Positions 5,186 through 12,327 are shown, numbered from the stretch's first letter. The stretch: 19,321 nucleotides of DNA from JBBAAW01 sp964574405 (GCA_964574405.1 CAZNNN010000011.1:1-19321); one strand, 5' to 3'. Made by a program: numbers and translations. The notes: generated from the letters alone by a model not told the origin.

Positions 5186-6907
5186 ATGTGTGCCCAAAGA
5201 TTTTTAATTTTTAGGGTAGGGATAGTACTATTATCCCTTGTTGCTGTAGCAAAACTTTTTTCTATTCAAATTTTAGGTCATGCAAATTACAGCGCGCGTG
5301 CGTATGATCAATACACCAACTACATTACTATCAATGCTAAACGCGGAGAAATTTTAGCATCAGACGGCTATCCTTTGGCGTCAGATCAGGTGTCGTACTT
5401 ATTGTATGCCGAACCCAAAAATGTATCGGACAAACAAAAATTAATAGCCAGCGTTCTTTCGCTGTTTCCCCCAGAAGTCGTACAAAAAGAACAGGGGCGA
5501 CTAAAAGAACTTTTGGATTTTAATTTGCAATGGGTGGCTTTGGAACACAATTTAACTTCAGTGCAAAAAGTACAACTTGAAAAAATGCAGTTAACCGGGG
5601 TGGGTTTTGTGGAAGAGCCGGTGCGATTTTATCCAGAGGGTACAATGCTTGCCCATGTTTTAGGTTATGTAGCAGAACAACCCAATGGAAAAAAAGGTGG
5701 TTACTACGGGATAGAAGCGGCCTTTAACGGAGATTTAGAGGGTAGACCCGGCAAAGTTACTGAAGAGCGCGATGCTCTGGGTTTTTCTACGCTAACGGGT
5801 GGGTATAACAAAGTGAAGCCGGTGGATGGTAAAAGTGTGGAGCTAACTATTGATAGGGCAGTTCAACATATTATTGAGAAAAAGCTTAAAGAGGGGGTAG
5901 AAAAGTACAACGCGGCAGATGGCGTTATTATAGTAAGTAATCCACTGGATGGCAGTATTTTGGGGATGGCGGTTTATCCCTTGTACGACCCGGGAAACAG
6001 GAATGTAAAAGATGAGGTGGTAAGTGAGAAATCGGGTAGAAAGTTAACAGGGGAGGTAAATTTGGCTATCTCTTCTTTGTACGAGCCGGGTTCTGTTATA
6101 AAACCATTAACTTTATCTGCCGCTATTGATTTAGGTAAAGCTACGCCAGAAACTAGTTATTTTGACGCTGGACCAGTTAATTATTCCGGTTACACTATTA
6201 ACAATTGGGATGGAAAGCACTTGGGGGCTATGAATTTGATAACGCTTTTGCAAAAATCTAACAATATTGGGGCGGCATGGGTGGGACATTTGGTTGGTGT
6301 TACGCCACTTTCTAGTTATTTTAGAAAGTACGGTATTGGCGGGCTTTCTGGGGTGGATCTGGAAGGCGAGGAAACTGGAACTTTGCGAGATCCTAACGAA
6401 GCTACGGATATTGATTTGGCAACTATGTCGTTTGGTCAGGGTATTTTAGCGTCACCCTTGCAGGTGCTTTTTGCCTTTAACACTATAGCAAACGGGGGTA
6501 TGTTATATAAGCCGCAAATTGTAACAAAACTAATTTCTAGTGATGGAACAGTTACCAAGGTGGAATCAAAAGAAGTGGGTAGAGTTATTAAAAAAGAAAC
6601 CGCGGAAACTATGATTAAGATGTTAATTCAAGCGGTGGATGGAGGGGAGTCCAGGTACTTTAATATTAAAAATTATAAGGTGGCGGGTAAAACGGGAACG
6701 GCGCAGATTGCAGTGGCAGGCGGGTATGATCCAACTAAAACTAACGCAACTTTTGTGGGATTTTTGCCTACCTCTAATAAATTTTCCATGATTATTAAGT
6801 TGCGAGAGCCACAAACTAGTCCGTATGCCGCGGAGACCGCTGTTCCGCTGTGGATGGAAACTGCCGGCGAACTTGCCAAATATTACTCCCTGCCTCCGGA
6901 CAAGTAA
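5186..6907 (+). CDS. ftsI: Class B penicillin-binding protein, FtsI/PBP3-like transpeptidase
   Basis: Cross-links septal peptidoglycan at the outer face of the membrane. The protein has 573 residues: an N-terminal membrane anchor (about 6-27), a dimerisation domain beginning RGEILASDGYPLA, and a transpeptidase domain with all three active-site motifs, SVIK (S303, K306), SNN (358-360) and KTGT (from K502). No PASTA repeats follow. An upstream TTG at 5168 extends the frame by six codons into ftsL, but ATG 5186 is preferred: it lies one base after the ftsL stop and leaves the usual short cytoplasmic N-terminus. It is the last gene of the operon; no murE, mraY or ftsW follows, so the cluster is strongly reduced. 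Confidence 0.95.
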   Translation: MCAQRFLIFRVGIVLLSLVAVAKLFSIQILGHANYSARAYDQYTNYITINAKRGEILASDGYPLASDQVSYLLYAEPKNVSDKQKLIASVLSLFPPEVVQKEQGRLKELLDFNLQWVALEHNLTSVQKVQLEKMQLTGVGFVEEPVRFYPEGTMLAHVLGYVAEQPNGKKGGYYGIEAAFNGDLEGRPGKVTEERDALGFSTLTGGYNKVKPVDGKSVELTIDRAVQHIIEKKLKEGVEKYNAADGVIIVSNPLDGSILGMAVYPLYDPGNRNVKDEVVSEKSGRKLTGEVNLAISSLYEPGSVIKPLTLSAAIDLGKATPETSYFDAGPVNYSGYTINNWDGKHLGAMNLITLLQKSNNIGAAWVGHLVGVTPLSSYFRKYGIGGLSGVDLEGEETGTLRDPNEATDIDLATMSFGQGILASPLQVLFAFNTIANGGMLYKPQIVTKLISSDGTVTKVESKEVGRVIKKETAETMIKMLIQAVDGGESRYFNIKNYKVAGKTGTAQIAVAGGYDPTKTNATFVGFLPTSNKFSMIIKLREPQTSPYAAETAVPLWMETAGELAKYYSLPPDK

Positions 6908-6955
6908 TTTACCGCACAACTATCGTAAATTCTATTTAAATTAGAGTCAATAGTA

Positions 6956-7036
6956 TTGCAACTACAGATTTTTGAGTGATAATGGTGAAGACTTTCATAG
7001 TTAGTGGGGCGATAGGTACCAACACGCTCATCGCCC
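6956..7036 (+). promoter_or_regulatory. Candidate yraN promoter and leader hairpin
   Basis: TTGCAA (6956-6961), 16-base spacer, GATAAT (6978-6983) could form a promoter starting near 6990. The leader then contains a 7-bp perfect inverted repeat, GGGCGAT (7007-7013) / ATCGCCC (7030-7036), with a 16-base loop. No T-tract follows, so it is not a standard terminator. Confidence 0.4.
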
Positions 7037-7059
7037 TGCGGGTAAAGGTTAAAATACAC

Positions 7060-7413
7060 ATGAACAAACGATTGATTGGAAAAGTAGGCGAGCTAATTGC
7101 CTCCAAATATCTTACAGAAAAAGGCTACACCATTGTGTGCAAAAATTGGACTTGTCGGTGGGGAGAAATTGATTTAATTGCGGAAAAAGAAAACATTCTC
7201 ACTTTTGTGGAGGTAAAATATAGAACTAACCTTACTAACGGGCATCCATCTGAGGCTATAACTTTTTACAAAAAGAAAAGTTTGCAAAGGAGTATCAACA
7301 TGTTTTTAGCTAAAAATTACATTACAAAGCCTTGGCGCGTAGATGTTTTGTGTGTGAATAAGCTTGGTAAATCCTTGCGGGTTGATTATTACGAGTATGT
7401 TTCTTTACATTAA
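7060..7413 (+). CDS. yraN: YraN/UPF0102 family endonuclease-like protein
   Basis: A 117-residue protein with the Holliday-junction-resolvase-like nuclease fold of UPF0102. The N-terminal helix (KRLIGKVGELIASKYL, with E11), the core GEIDLIA (D38) and FVEVKYR (E51, K53) give the family's conserved E...D...ExK set. The biological role is not firmly established; a DNA-processing role is inferred from the fold. The open frame extends upstream to 6976, but ATG 7060 fits the family N-terminus and excludes the leader hairpin. Its 3' end is overlapped on the opposite strand by the winged-helix gene. Confidence 0.9.
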   Translation: MNKRLIGKVGELIASKYLTEKGYTIVCKNWTCRWGEIDLIAEKENILTFVEVKYRTNLTNGHPSEAITFYKKKSLQRSINMFLAKNYITKPWRVDVLCVNKLGKSLRVDYYEYVSLH

Positions 7414-7672
7414 CTGCGCTGTTTATATCTGGTTTAACTTTTTCTGGGGAAATAGTGGTTATAGGTTTAAAGTTTCTGTTTAGGTGGTAGTAAATCTTTG
7501 GAAATTTACCAGTTTTAACTAATTTGCCCTCGGTCATAAGTTCTTTAAGGACTTGGTGAATTCTGGTTCTACTTAAATAGTAGTGTAACTGAATATAACA
7601 CGGACGCAAGCGTTTATGATTGCCTATATACTCAAGCATATCCGACTTTAGCGTTGGATTATGTATGTGCAT
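7322..7672 (-). CDS. Winged-helix DNA-binding protein (putative regulator)
   Basis: About 116 residues. The first 60 form a winged helix-turn-helix: LKSDMLEYIGNHKRLRPCYI, then a recognition-helix region LSRTRIHQVLKELMTEGKLVKTG, then a wing ending PKIYYHL. The remaining tail is basic, and its last 30 residues are encoded antisense to the end of yraN (92-base overlap), so the tail may be unconstrained. ATG 7672 is preferred over ATG 7687 because TATAAT lies exactly six bases before it. Its target is unknown; it faces the intergenic region carrying four TTTACACTAAA dyads, the nearest about 67 bases upstream, which makes those the first candidate operators (inference). Confidence 0.7.
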   Translation of the reverse strand: MHIHNPTLKSDMLEYIGNHKRLRPCYIQLHYYLSRTRIHQVLKELMTEGKLVKTGKFPKIYYHLNRNFKPITTISPEKVKPDINSAVNVKKHTRNNQPARIYQAYSHTKHLRAKAL

Positions 7673-7678
7673 TATTAT

Positions 7679-7684
7679 ATTATA
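7679..7684 (-). promoter_or_regulatory. -10 element of the winged-helix gene
   Basis: Perfect TATAAT (7684-7679, minus strand), six bases, then ATG 7672. No clear -35 is visible. A CCCC-AA-GGGG repeat lies just upstream (about 7696-7707). Confidence 0.5.
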
Positions 7685-7737
7685 CATTAAAAATAGCCCC
7701 CTTGGGGTAGGTGTGTCCTAAAAGCCCATTTTGCAAA

Positions 7738-7751
7738 CTTTACACTAAATC
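7738..7751 (+). repeat. TTTACACTAAA dyad repeat, copy A
   Basis: CTTTACACTAAATC. The core TTTA-CAC-TAAA is itself a short dyad (TTTA/TAAA arms). First of four copies; pairs in inverted orientation with copy B. Confidence 0.7.
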
Positions 7752-7859
7752 ACCATATCGACACACAGTTCATCCCTTTCTGACAACCTAAACAATTGGT
7801 ACAACCCTAGACCCAAATTGCTGGTTATCAAATCAACCTTAACAACCTTTCACCCCCAC

Positions 7860-7873
7860 TTTTGGTGTAAACC
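7860..7873 (-). repeat. TTTACACTAAA dyad repeat, copy B (inverted)
   Basis: On the minus strand GGTTTACACCAAAA, one core change (T to C). The outer edges of copies A and B are 133 bp apart. Confidence 0.65.
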
Positions 7874-8048
7874 TCATAGAGATTAGTGATATTATATGAC
7901 GGATCGTAAAGATATACTCATTTTAATATCCAAGTGATAAACATCACCTATTTAGCCAGAAATACACGCTTTCTACCTTGTTAAATTGCTGTAATTACTA
8001 AACGAGTAACTATTTTTGTTTGTCATATTTAGTCAACAATTTAGATTG

Positions 8049-8066
8049 GGTTTACACTAAATCAAC
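8049..8066 (+). repeat. TTTACACTAAA dyad repeat, copy C
   Basis: GGTTTACACTAAATCAAC, the same 12-base stretch TTTACACTAAAT-C as copy A. Forms a perfect 12-bp inverted repeat with copy D. Confidence 0.7.
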
Positions 8067-8170
8067 ACTCCGCATGCTTTCTAGACTCTTAGTACAATAT
8101 ATAATTATGGTTACCTCTTGTGCTGTTACTTTACATTGTTGTTACAACAAATACCCACTGAAAAATTGCG

Positions 8171-8184
8171 TTTTAGTGTAAACA
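8171..8184 (-). repeat. TTTACACTAAA dyad repeat, copy D (inverted)
   Basis: On the minus strand TGTTTACACTAAAA. The outer edges of copies C and D are 132 bp apart, nearly the same as the A-B pair. Confidence 0.7.
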
Positions 8185-8240
8185 TACCCTTTTTGACTTT
8201 TAGAACACACGACCCGGCAGGCTCTTATTATTTCTGGCAT

Positions 8241-8310
8241 TGTTATAATAGAATAGTAGATATTTTACACATCAGATAACTAGTATAAGCATATTTCCTT
8301 AAGCTTAAGG
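8241..8310 (+). promoter_or_regulatory. Extended -10 element followed by a 14-bp palindrome
   Basis: TGTTATAAT (8241-8249) is a perfect extended -10, though no -35 is seen. About 48 bases later lies the perfect palindrome CCTTAAGCTTAAGG (8297-8310). The palindrome could be an operator or part of a leader. No gene starts directly after it. Confidence 0.35.
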
Positions 8311-8330
8311 GAGTCTCTAAATGCGGAAAT

Positions 8331-8360
8331 TTGATAACAAGTTGATTTTTATGCTACAAT
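8331..8360 (+). promoter_or_regulatory. Promoter of the GC-rich element
   Basis: TTGATA (8331-8336; 5 of 6), 18-base spacer, and an extended -10, TGCTACAAT (8352-8360). The predicted start near 8367 coincides with the beginning of the GC-rich stretch, seven bases before a strong hairpin. Confidence 0.6.
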
Positions 8361-8373
8361 CCTTATTGGCGCT

Positions 8374-8413
8374 TTGACAAGCGGCGGTTTCGCTTGTCAA
8401 GACAACTCTTTTT
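8374..8413 (+). promoter_or_regulatory. Strong 5' hairpin followed by a T-rich run
   Basis: TTGACAAGCG (8374-8383) and CGCTTGTCAA (8391-8400) form a perfect 10-bp stem with a 7-base loop. GACAACT and a run of T (to 8413) follow, then AGGAGGT (8414-8420). It may be a terminator-type attenuator or a stabilising 5' hairpin; the gap between stem and T run makes it a poor standard terminator. Confidence 0.5.
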
Positions 8414-8602
8414 AGGAGGTGCTGTTACGGCACCAAAGAAACCCAAGGATTTTCAGAAAGAGGCGGAGAGATTGCGTTCAGTGCCGAAGCGACGAGGCGC
8501 ATCATAGATGCCCCGTAGCGTTTCATGTTCATCTTCCAGCACTACGAGGGCACCGGCGAGTATGTACCGCCTGCAAAAGAGAAGAAGGAGAAGGGGAAGT
8601 AA
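8414..8602 (+). pseudogene. Possible decayed small gene (start codon ACG, frameshift, in-frame stop), or structured RNA
   Basis: AGGAGGT (8414-8420, shared with the start of a hairpin) is an excellent Shine-Dalgarno six bases before ACG 8427. That frame reads A-P-K-K-P-K-D-F-Q-K-E-A-E, like a normal small-protein N-terminus lacking only its ATG, and stops at TAG 8505. A second frame with gene-like, G/C-ending codons (TTC ATC TTC CAG CAC TAC GAG GGC ACC GGC) runs to TAA 8600, ending EYVPPAKEKKEKGK, but is cut by TAG 8516. The third frame (GTG 8419 to 8745) is open and holds CVQC and CTAC cysteine pairs, faintly like a small zinc ribbon, but its codon use is poor. The mix suggests a broken gene. 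The many hairpins also allow a noncoding RNA. Confidence 0.3.
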
Positions 8603-8624
8603 CAAGAAGGACTTTAGGGAGAAG

Positions 8625-8703
8625 GAGTAAAGCAATCGCGATAGGTTGTGACGGCAGATCATGCCACCCCGATAACTTATCTAGCTTTACTCTCTCTCTC
8701 TCT
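8625..8703 (+). other. Nested 68-base stem structure with a TC microsatellite
   Basis: Three nested stems on one axis: GAGTAAAGC (8625-8633) with GCTTTACTC (8684-8692), GATAGGTT (8640-8647) with AACTTATC (8674-8681, one G-U pair), and GGCA (8653-8656) with TGCC (8662-8665). A (TC)6 run covers 8691-8702. It resembles a folded RNA domain rather than an operator. It is not a tRNA: no TΨC arm or acceptor pattern is seen. Confidence 0.45.
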
Positions 8704-8733
8704 GAAGCCCTAAACCCAAACCCCAACTTGCTC

Positions 8734-8762
8734 TTGTATTTTTAGTCAAACTACTTTATATT
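8734..8762 (+). promoter_or_regulatory. Promoter of the response-regulator gene (leaderless)
   Basis: TTGTAT (8734-8739; 3 of 6), 17-base spacer, TATATT (8757-8762), then exactly six bases to ATG 8769. Confidence 0.55.
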
Positions 8763-8768
8763 ATTCTC

Positions 8769-9170
8769 ATGAACAAAAAAGTCCTGATAGTAGAAGATGA
8801 CATGGCTTTATTTAACATGTATTCCGTGGAGCTAAAAATTAAAGGCTACGATGTCTTAAATGTTAATGACGGTCTGCAAGCGCTTCCCAAAGCCAAAGAT
8901 TATAGACCAGATATAGTTTTGTTAGACATTATGTTGCCGGGTATGAACGGCTTAAACATTTTAACCGAGCTAAAAGCTGACCCACAAACCACTGAAATCC
9001 CTATTATTATGCTTACCAACTATGGGAGCGAGGATAATGTTAAAAAAGCCCTAGAAAGCGGAGCGGCGGATTATATTATGAAATACAAAATCTTGCCTAG
9101 CGAGCTTAGTGACAAAATAGATGCGGTGCTGGGAACTTCCAGTGAATCCGATGTTAAAATCGCCATTTAG
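8769..9170 (+). CDS. Stand-alone CheY-like response regulator (receiver domain only)
   Basis: A 133-residue receiver domain. The acidic pocket E9/D10/D11 (VLIVEDD), phosphoacceptor D53 (LLDIMLPGMNG), T83 (MLTN) and K105 (YIMKYK) are all present, so it should accept a phosphoryl group. No output domain follows; a 20-residue variable tail ends the protein. Single-domain regulators act by protein contact or phosphorelay. The histidine kinase gene starts 21 bases downstream and is the obvious partner. No Shine-Dalgarno precedes the start; a -10 lies six bases upstream, so translation is probably from a leaderless message. Confidence 0.93.
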   Translation: MNKKVLIVEDDMALFNMYSVELKIKGYDVLNVNDGLQALPKAKDYRPDIVLLDIMLPGMNGLNILTELKADPQTTEIPIIMLTNYGSEDNVKKALESGAADYIMKYKILPSELSDKIDAVLGTSSESDVKIAI

Positions 9171-9179
9171 TATTTAGTG

Positions 9180-9185
9180 TAGAAT
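9180..9185 (+). promoter_or_regulatory. -10-like element before the histidine kinase
   Basis: TAGAAT (9180-9185) and exactly six bases before ATG 9192. There is no recognisable -35, so it may be chance; the kinase could instead be read from the response-regulator promoter. Confidence 0.35.
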
Positions 9186-9191
9186 TATGGA

Positions 9192-10916
9192 ATGAATGAA
9201 CCTTCTGCCCTTGAGTCGTACTTACAACTTGGTATTTTTCTCTTAATATTCTTTTTCGCCCTTTTTGTAGTGGTAAAAATTATCCGTGCCTTTAGAAAAA
9301 CTAAAAAAAAGTTGGCAGAGAATGAGAAGCAACTTAACCTAATTAAAGCCGACGCTATACACTGGCAAGCCCTGCCGGAAATTTTTAGACGCACAGTGTA
9401 TTTGGGCGACTTGGAACAGTCGCTGGATACTATATCAGGCTATTTGCTCACGCTTTTGGATGCGTCTTCCGTGTCGTACTTATTAAAAACCCCCAAAGGC
9501 TTTACCTTTAAAGCCAAAACTACCGGCGACATCGCTAAAGCATATCTGCTAAAGAGTAAAGAGTATGCAGGTAAAGCCTATACAAAAGTTTTGGGTCAGG
9601 AGGAGGGTACTCCGATTCTTTCCGACGACACGGTTTATGGCGGGCAGGTGTTGGAGGCATTAGCGGGAGAGAAGATAGGTGGAGTAAGCGACTTTTTAAA
9701 ACATGTATGCGTGCCTTTGCGCTCTGGCGACGAGCTGGTGGGGGTAGTATGTGCTTTTGGGAGTTCGGAAAACCTGGATAGTGCTCAAACGGCCGTTTTT
9801 ATGGGCAAGCTTTTAGGCACTTCCGCCCCGCTTCTTACGGAATTTAAAGCCATTATTGCCAAGGAGCGAGGCAAGGTGGAATCAGTTCTCCAAAGTATGG
9901 AGGAGGGGGTTTTATTGGTGGATTCAAATTATAAAGTTTCAGTAATAAACAAAACCGCCAGTCTGTTTTTGGACTGTGAGAACCAAAGACCAATAAATAT
10001 TAGCGACATCACTCTTTTACTAAAGGGTGTGCTACCGATCCAAGAAATTGTATCCAATGTAATGGACAGCGGGGAAGTTAAAACTCAAAAACGCGTTTCT
10101 ATCAATAACAGATATTTGGGATTTACCTTTTTGCCGGTTAAATTTGAACGGGAAATTATTGGTGTGGGAATTATTATGCGCAACGATTCCGAAGAGGAAA
10201 ATTTAAAAAATCTGCGGGAAGATTTTACAGCTATGGTGGTACATGAATTGCGGGCTCCGTTAACGGTTATTAGAGGGTCGGCGGATATGATGCTAAAAAG
10301 TAGAGAACGGTTTAGTCAGCAAGATTTAGATCTTTTTCTTAACCAAATTAAAGATTCGGCGTGGGGGCTTCTAAAATTGGTGAGCGACCTTTTGGATTCG
10401 GCCAAAATAGAGTCGGGCAAGTTTACAGTTAGTAAATCGTCCAACTTGTTAAATGAGGTGTTAAAGCAGGAAGTGGAAAATTACAAGGTGTTTACCGAGT
10501 CAAAAAATATTGATTTGGTTTTGGATTTGAGCGAGGCTGTTAATTTGGTGGACATCGATAAAGAAAAAATTATGCAGGTGCTTAACAATTTAATGTCCAA
10601 CGCAGTTAAATTTACTTATCAAGGAGAGATTACCCATTTGGGTGAGCGCGGGTTTATTAAGATAGGCTCAAGGTTGCAGGGCGGTTTTGCTCAAGTTTTT
10701 GTGGCAGATAACGGGCGAGGTATTCCTAATGAGGTTAAAAAGCAATTATTTAATAAATTTGTGCAGGCACGAGAGTCCAGCATTTCTAATGAAAGTGGCA
10801 CGGGATTGGGTTTGGTAATTGCCAAAGGCATTGTGGAGGCGCATGGTGGTAAAATATGGGTAGAGGATAATGTACCCAAAGGCTCTGTATTTATTTTTAC
10901 CTTGCCGGTAAGTTAG
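9192..10916 (+). CDS. Membrane-anchored sensor histidine kinase
   Basis: 574 residues. One membrane segment at about 12-33 (LGIFLLIFFFALFVVVKII) is followed by a basic linker, a GAF-like region (about 60-215), a PAS-like region (about 225-330, beginning SMEEGVLLVDSNYKVSVIN), and a complete kinase core. The H box is MVVHELRAPLTVIRG with H351, the N box NNLMSNAVKFT starts near N465, G1 is DNGRG at about 506-510, and G2 is GTGLGLVIAKGI. With no extracytoplasmic loop, the input is probably cytoplasmic or membrane-derived and read through GAF/PAS; the ligand is unknown. The likely phosphoacceptor is the adjacent receiver. Its stop overlaps the Shine-Dalgarno of the next gene. Confidence 0.94.
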   Translation: MNEPSALESYLQLGIFLLIFFFALFVVVKIIRAFRKTKKKLAENEKQLNLIKADAIHWQALPEIFRRTVYLGDLEQSLDTISGYLLTLLDASSVSYLLKTPKGFTFKAKTTGDIAKAYLLKSKEYAGKAYTKVLGQEEGTPILSDDTVYGGQVLEALAGEKIGGVSDFLKHVCVPLRSGDELVGVVCAFGSSENLDSAQTAVFMGKLLGTSAPLLTEFKAIIAKERGKVESVLQSMEEGVLLVDSNYKVSVINKTASLFLDCENQRPINISDITLLLKGVLPIQEIVSNVMDSGEVKTQKRVSINNRYLGFTFLPVKFEREIIGVGIIMRNDSEEENLKNLREDFTAMVVHELRAPLTVIRGSADMMLKSRERFSQQDLDLFLNQIKDSAWGLLKLVSDLLDSAKIESGKFTVSKSSNLLNEVLKQEVENYKVFTESKNIDLVLDLSEAVNLVDIDKEKIMQVLNNLMSNAVKFTYQGEITHLGERGFIKIGSRLQGGFAQVFVADNGRGIPNEVKKQLFNKFVQARESSISNESGTGLGLVIAKGIVEAHGGKIWVEDNVPKGSVFIFTLPVS

Positions 10917-10923
10917 GAGACTT

Positions 10924-12327
10924 GTGGTTAAAGAAATATTTCGTAATTACGACATTAGAGGGATTTACGGAAAGACTTTGGTGGACGAAGATGCTTTTTT
11001 AATTGGTAAAGCGTTTGGAAGTGTTTTAATACGACGAGGAGCAAAAAATTGCGCGGTAGGTTACGATAATCGCCTGAGTTCTTCTGCGCTGTTTTCCAAA
11101 TATCGTGACGGTTTATTATCAACAGGCGTTGATGTGATTGATCTTGGTGAATGTTTAACTCCCTTAATTAAATTTTATGTGTATGAAAAAAAGCTTGACG
11201 CCGGAACTTCCCTTACTGCCAGTCACAATTCTGCTGAGTACAACGGGTTTAAGTTAATGTTGCAAGGCGCCAAGCCCTTTTTTGGCGATAATATTTTAAA
11301 TTTGTGCAACGACATTGCAAAAAACAACTTTGTTAGCGGTATGGGCTCAATAATTAAAGCTCACGATTTGCTTGATCTTTACACAGATTTTCTATCCAAG
11401 CGATTTGATTTTAGAGGTAAGGGTTTTAAAGTGGCGTTAAACTGTGGAAACGGCACAGCCAGCAACTTTGCACCCAAAATTTTGCGCCAGTTGGGCGTAG
11501 AAGTGGTGGAAGTTAATTGTACTTCCGACGGTAGTTTTCCTAACGGTGCCCCTGATCCAGAAAGACACGATTTTATGCAAGCTTTGGAGGAAAAAGTAGT
11601 TCAGGAAAAGTGTAACTTGGGTTTTGGACTGGATGGCGATTCGGATAGATTTGGGCTGGTGGATGAAAAAGGCGCGCATTACGAATCAGACAAATTAATG
11701 ATGTTGCTTGCCAAACACTTGTTGTCAGAACACCCGGGAGGGCTTATTTGTTGCGATATTAAATGCTCGTCAAGTTTGGTTAAACTAATTAAAGAGTTGG
11801 GTGGCGTGGGTAAAATTATTAAAACAGGCTATCCTTATCATATTCCGGAAGCGCAGGGGGAGGCTTTGTTTAGTGGGGAACTTTCTGGGCATTTATTTTT
11901 TGGTAAGAAGATTGGTTTTTATGGTCTGGACGACGGGATAATTTCCTCCTGTATGATGCTTAAGGTTTACAACGGTAAAAAGTTTAGCGACTTAATGAAA
12001 GAATTTCCCAAGCTTTATCACACGGCAGAGGTTAAGATAAACTGCGCCGATGAGGTTAAAATGACCGCCATAGAGAAGATAGTACGGATTGCTCAAGGCT
12101 ATGCAAGAATTAAAGAGGTTTTAACCATTGATGGCGTTAGGGGAACAACATCGGGTACCGGATGGTTCTTATTACGCGCATCCAACACCTCACCGTACAT
12201 TGTTGCCCGCATAGAAGGTGCTAGTCAGCAAGAAGTCGACCAAATTAAATTACTGGTGGCAGAATTGCTAGTCTCCGGTGGACTTTCTGGGGAGGTAATC
12301 GCATCTGCCCCCATCTATTTTTCTTAA
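10924..12327 (+). CDS. manB: Phosphomannomutase/phosphoglucomutase (alpha-D-phosphohexomutase)
   Basis: Interconverts hexose 6- and 1-phosphates for sugar-nucleotide synthesis, via a phosphoserine. The 467-residue protein has the four family landmarks in order: TASHNSAEYNG with catalytic S100; metal loop DGDSDR with D237, D239 and D241; sugar-specificity loop GELSGH (318-323); and phosphate-binding loop RASNTSPY in domain 4. The GEXSGH form suits PMM/PGM rather than PNGM (GlmM), although bifunctional use cannot be excluded. The start is GTG 10924, chosen because AGGAGA lies just upstream, overlapping the kinase stop. It is therefore translated from the kinase transcript, unlike the leaderless neighbours. 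Confidence 0.92.
   Translation: MVKEIFRNYDIRGIYGKTLVDEDAFLIGKAFGSVLIRRGAKNCAVGYDNRLSSSALFSKYRDGLLSTGVDVIDLGECLTPLIKFYVYEKKLDAGTSLTASHNSAEYNGFKLMLQGAKPFFGDNILNLCNDIAKNNFVSGMGSIIKAHDLLDLYTDFLSKRFDFRGKGFKVALNCGNGTASNFAPKILRQLGVEVVEVNCTSDGSFPNGAPDPERHDFMQALEEKVVQEKCNLGFGLDGDSDRFGLVDEKGAHYESDKLMMLLAKHLLSEHPGGLICCDIKCSSSLVKLIKELGGVGKIIKTGYPYHIPEAQGEALFSGELSGHLFFGKKIGFYGLDDGIISSCMMLKVYNGKKFSDLMKEFPKLYHTAEVKINCADEVKMTAIEKIVRIAQGYARIKEVLTIDGVRGTTSGTGWFLLRASNTSPYIVARIEGASQQEVDQIKLLVAELLVSGGLSGEVIASAPIYFS

Larger units (their letters stand above)
7688..8768. other. 1.08-kb region without a convincing intact gene
   Basis: In the AT-rich part (7688-8330) I see only very short frames. It holds four copies of a TTTA-N3-TAAA dyad, a GTGAT/ATCAC hairpin near 7934-7947, a TTGTTGT-T-ACAACAA palindrome (8136-8150), a perfect extended -10 TGTTATAAT (8241-8249) and a 14-bp palindrome (8297-8310). 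The part from about 8370 to 8690 is clearly richer in G and C. It has its own promoter, several hairpins and mutually incompatible coding-like fragments in three frames. The last 40 bases hold the promoter of the response regulator. Confidence 0.7.

Noticed and set aside
6976..7059. Upstream extension of yraN by 28 codons
   Set aside because: It is absent from the family N-terminus and passes through a hairpin leader; ATG 7060 is the better start.
8107..8181. 24-codon ORF (MVTSCAVTLHCCYNK...) in the intergenic region
   Set aside because: No ribosome site, no -35, and the -10-like sequence is at the wrong distance. Its stop lies inside repeat copy D. Length is what chance allows.
7738..8184. 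TTTACACTAAA repeats as a CRISPR array or integron attC sites
   Set aside because: Spacing is far too large and orientation alternates, with no cas genes. The repeats lack the attC core GTTRRRY.
8625..8692. Nested stem as a tRNA gene
   Set aside because: It folds as one long hairpin with no cloverleaf, TΨC motif or anticodon arm.
8707..8727. CCCTAAACCCAAACCCC, resembling a telomere-type repeat
   Set aside because: Imperfect, too short, and next to a normal bacterial promoter; treated as coincidence.
8419..8745. 108-residue open frame from GTG with cysteine pairs and a PALRG segment, faintly like a small zinc ribbon
   Set aside because: It is rich in rare-looking Arg codons and out of frame with the start suggested by the ribosome site. 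The better coding-like codons lie in another frame. Kept only as part of the possible pseudogene.
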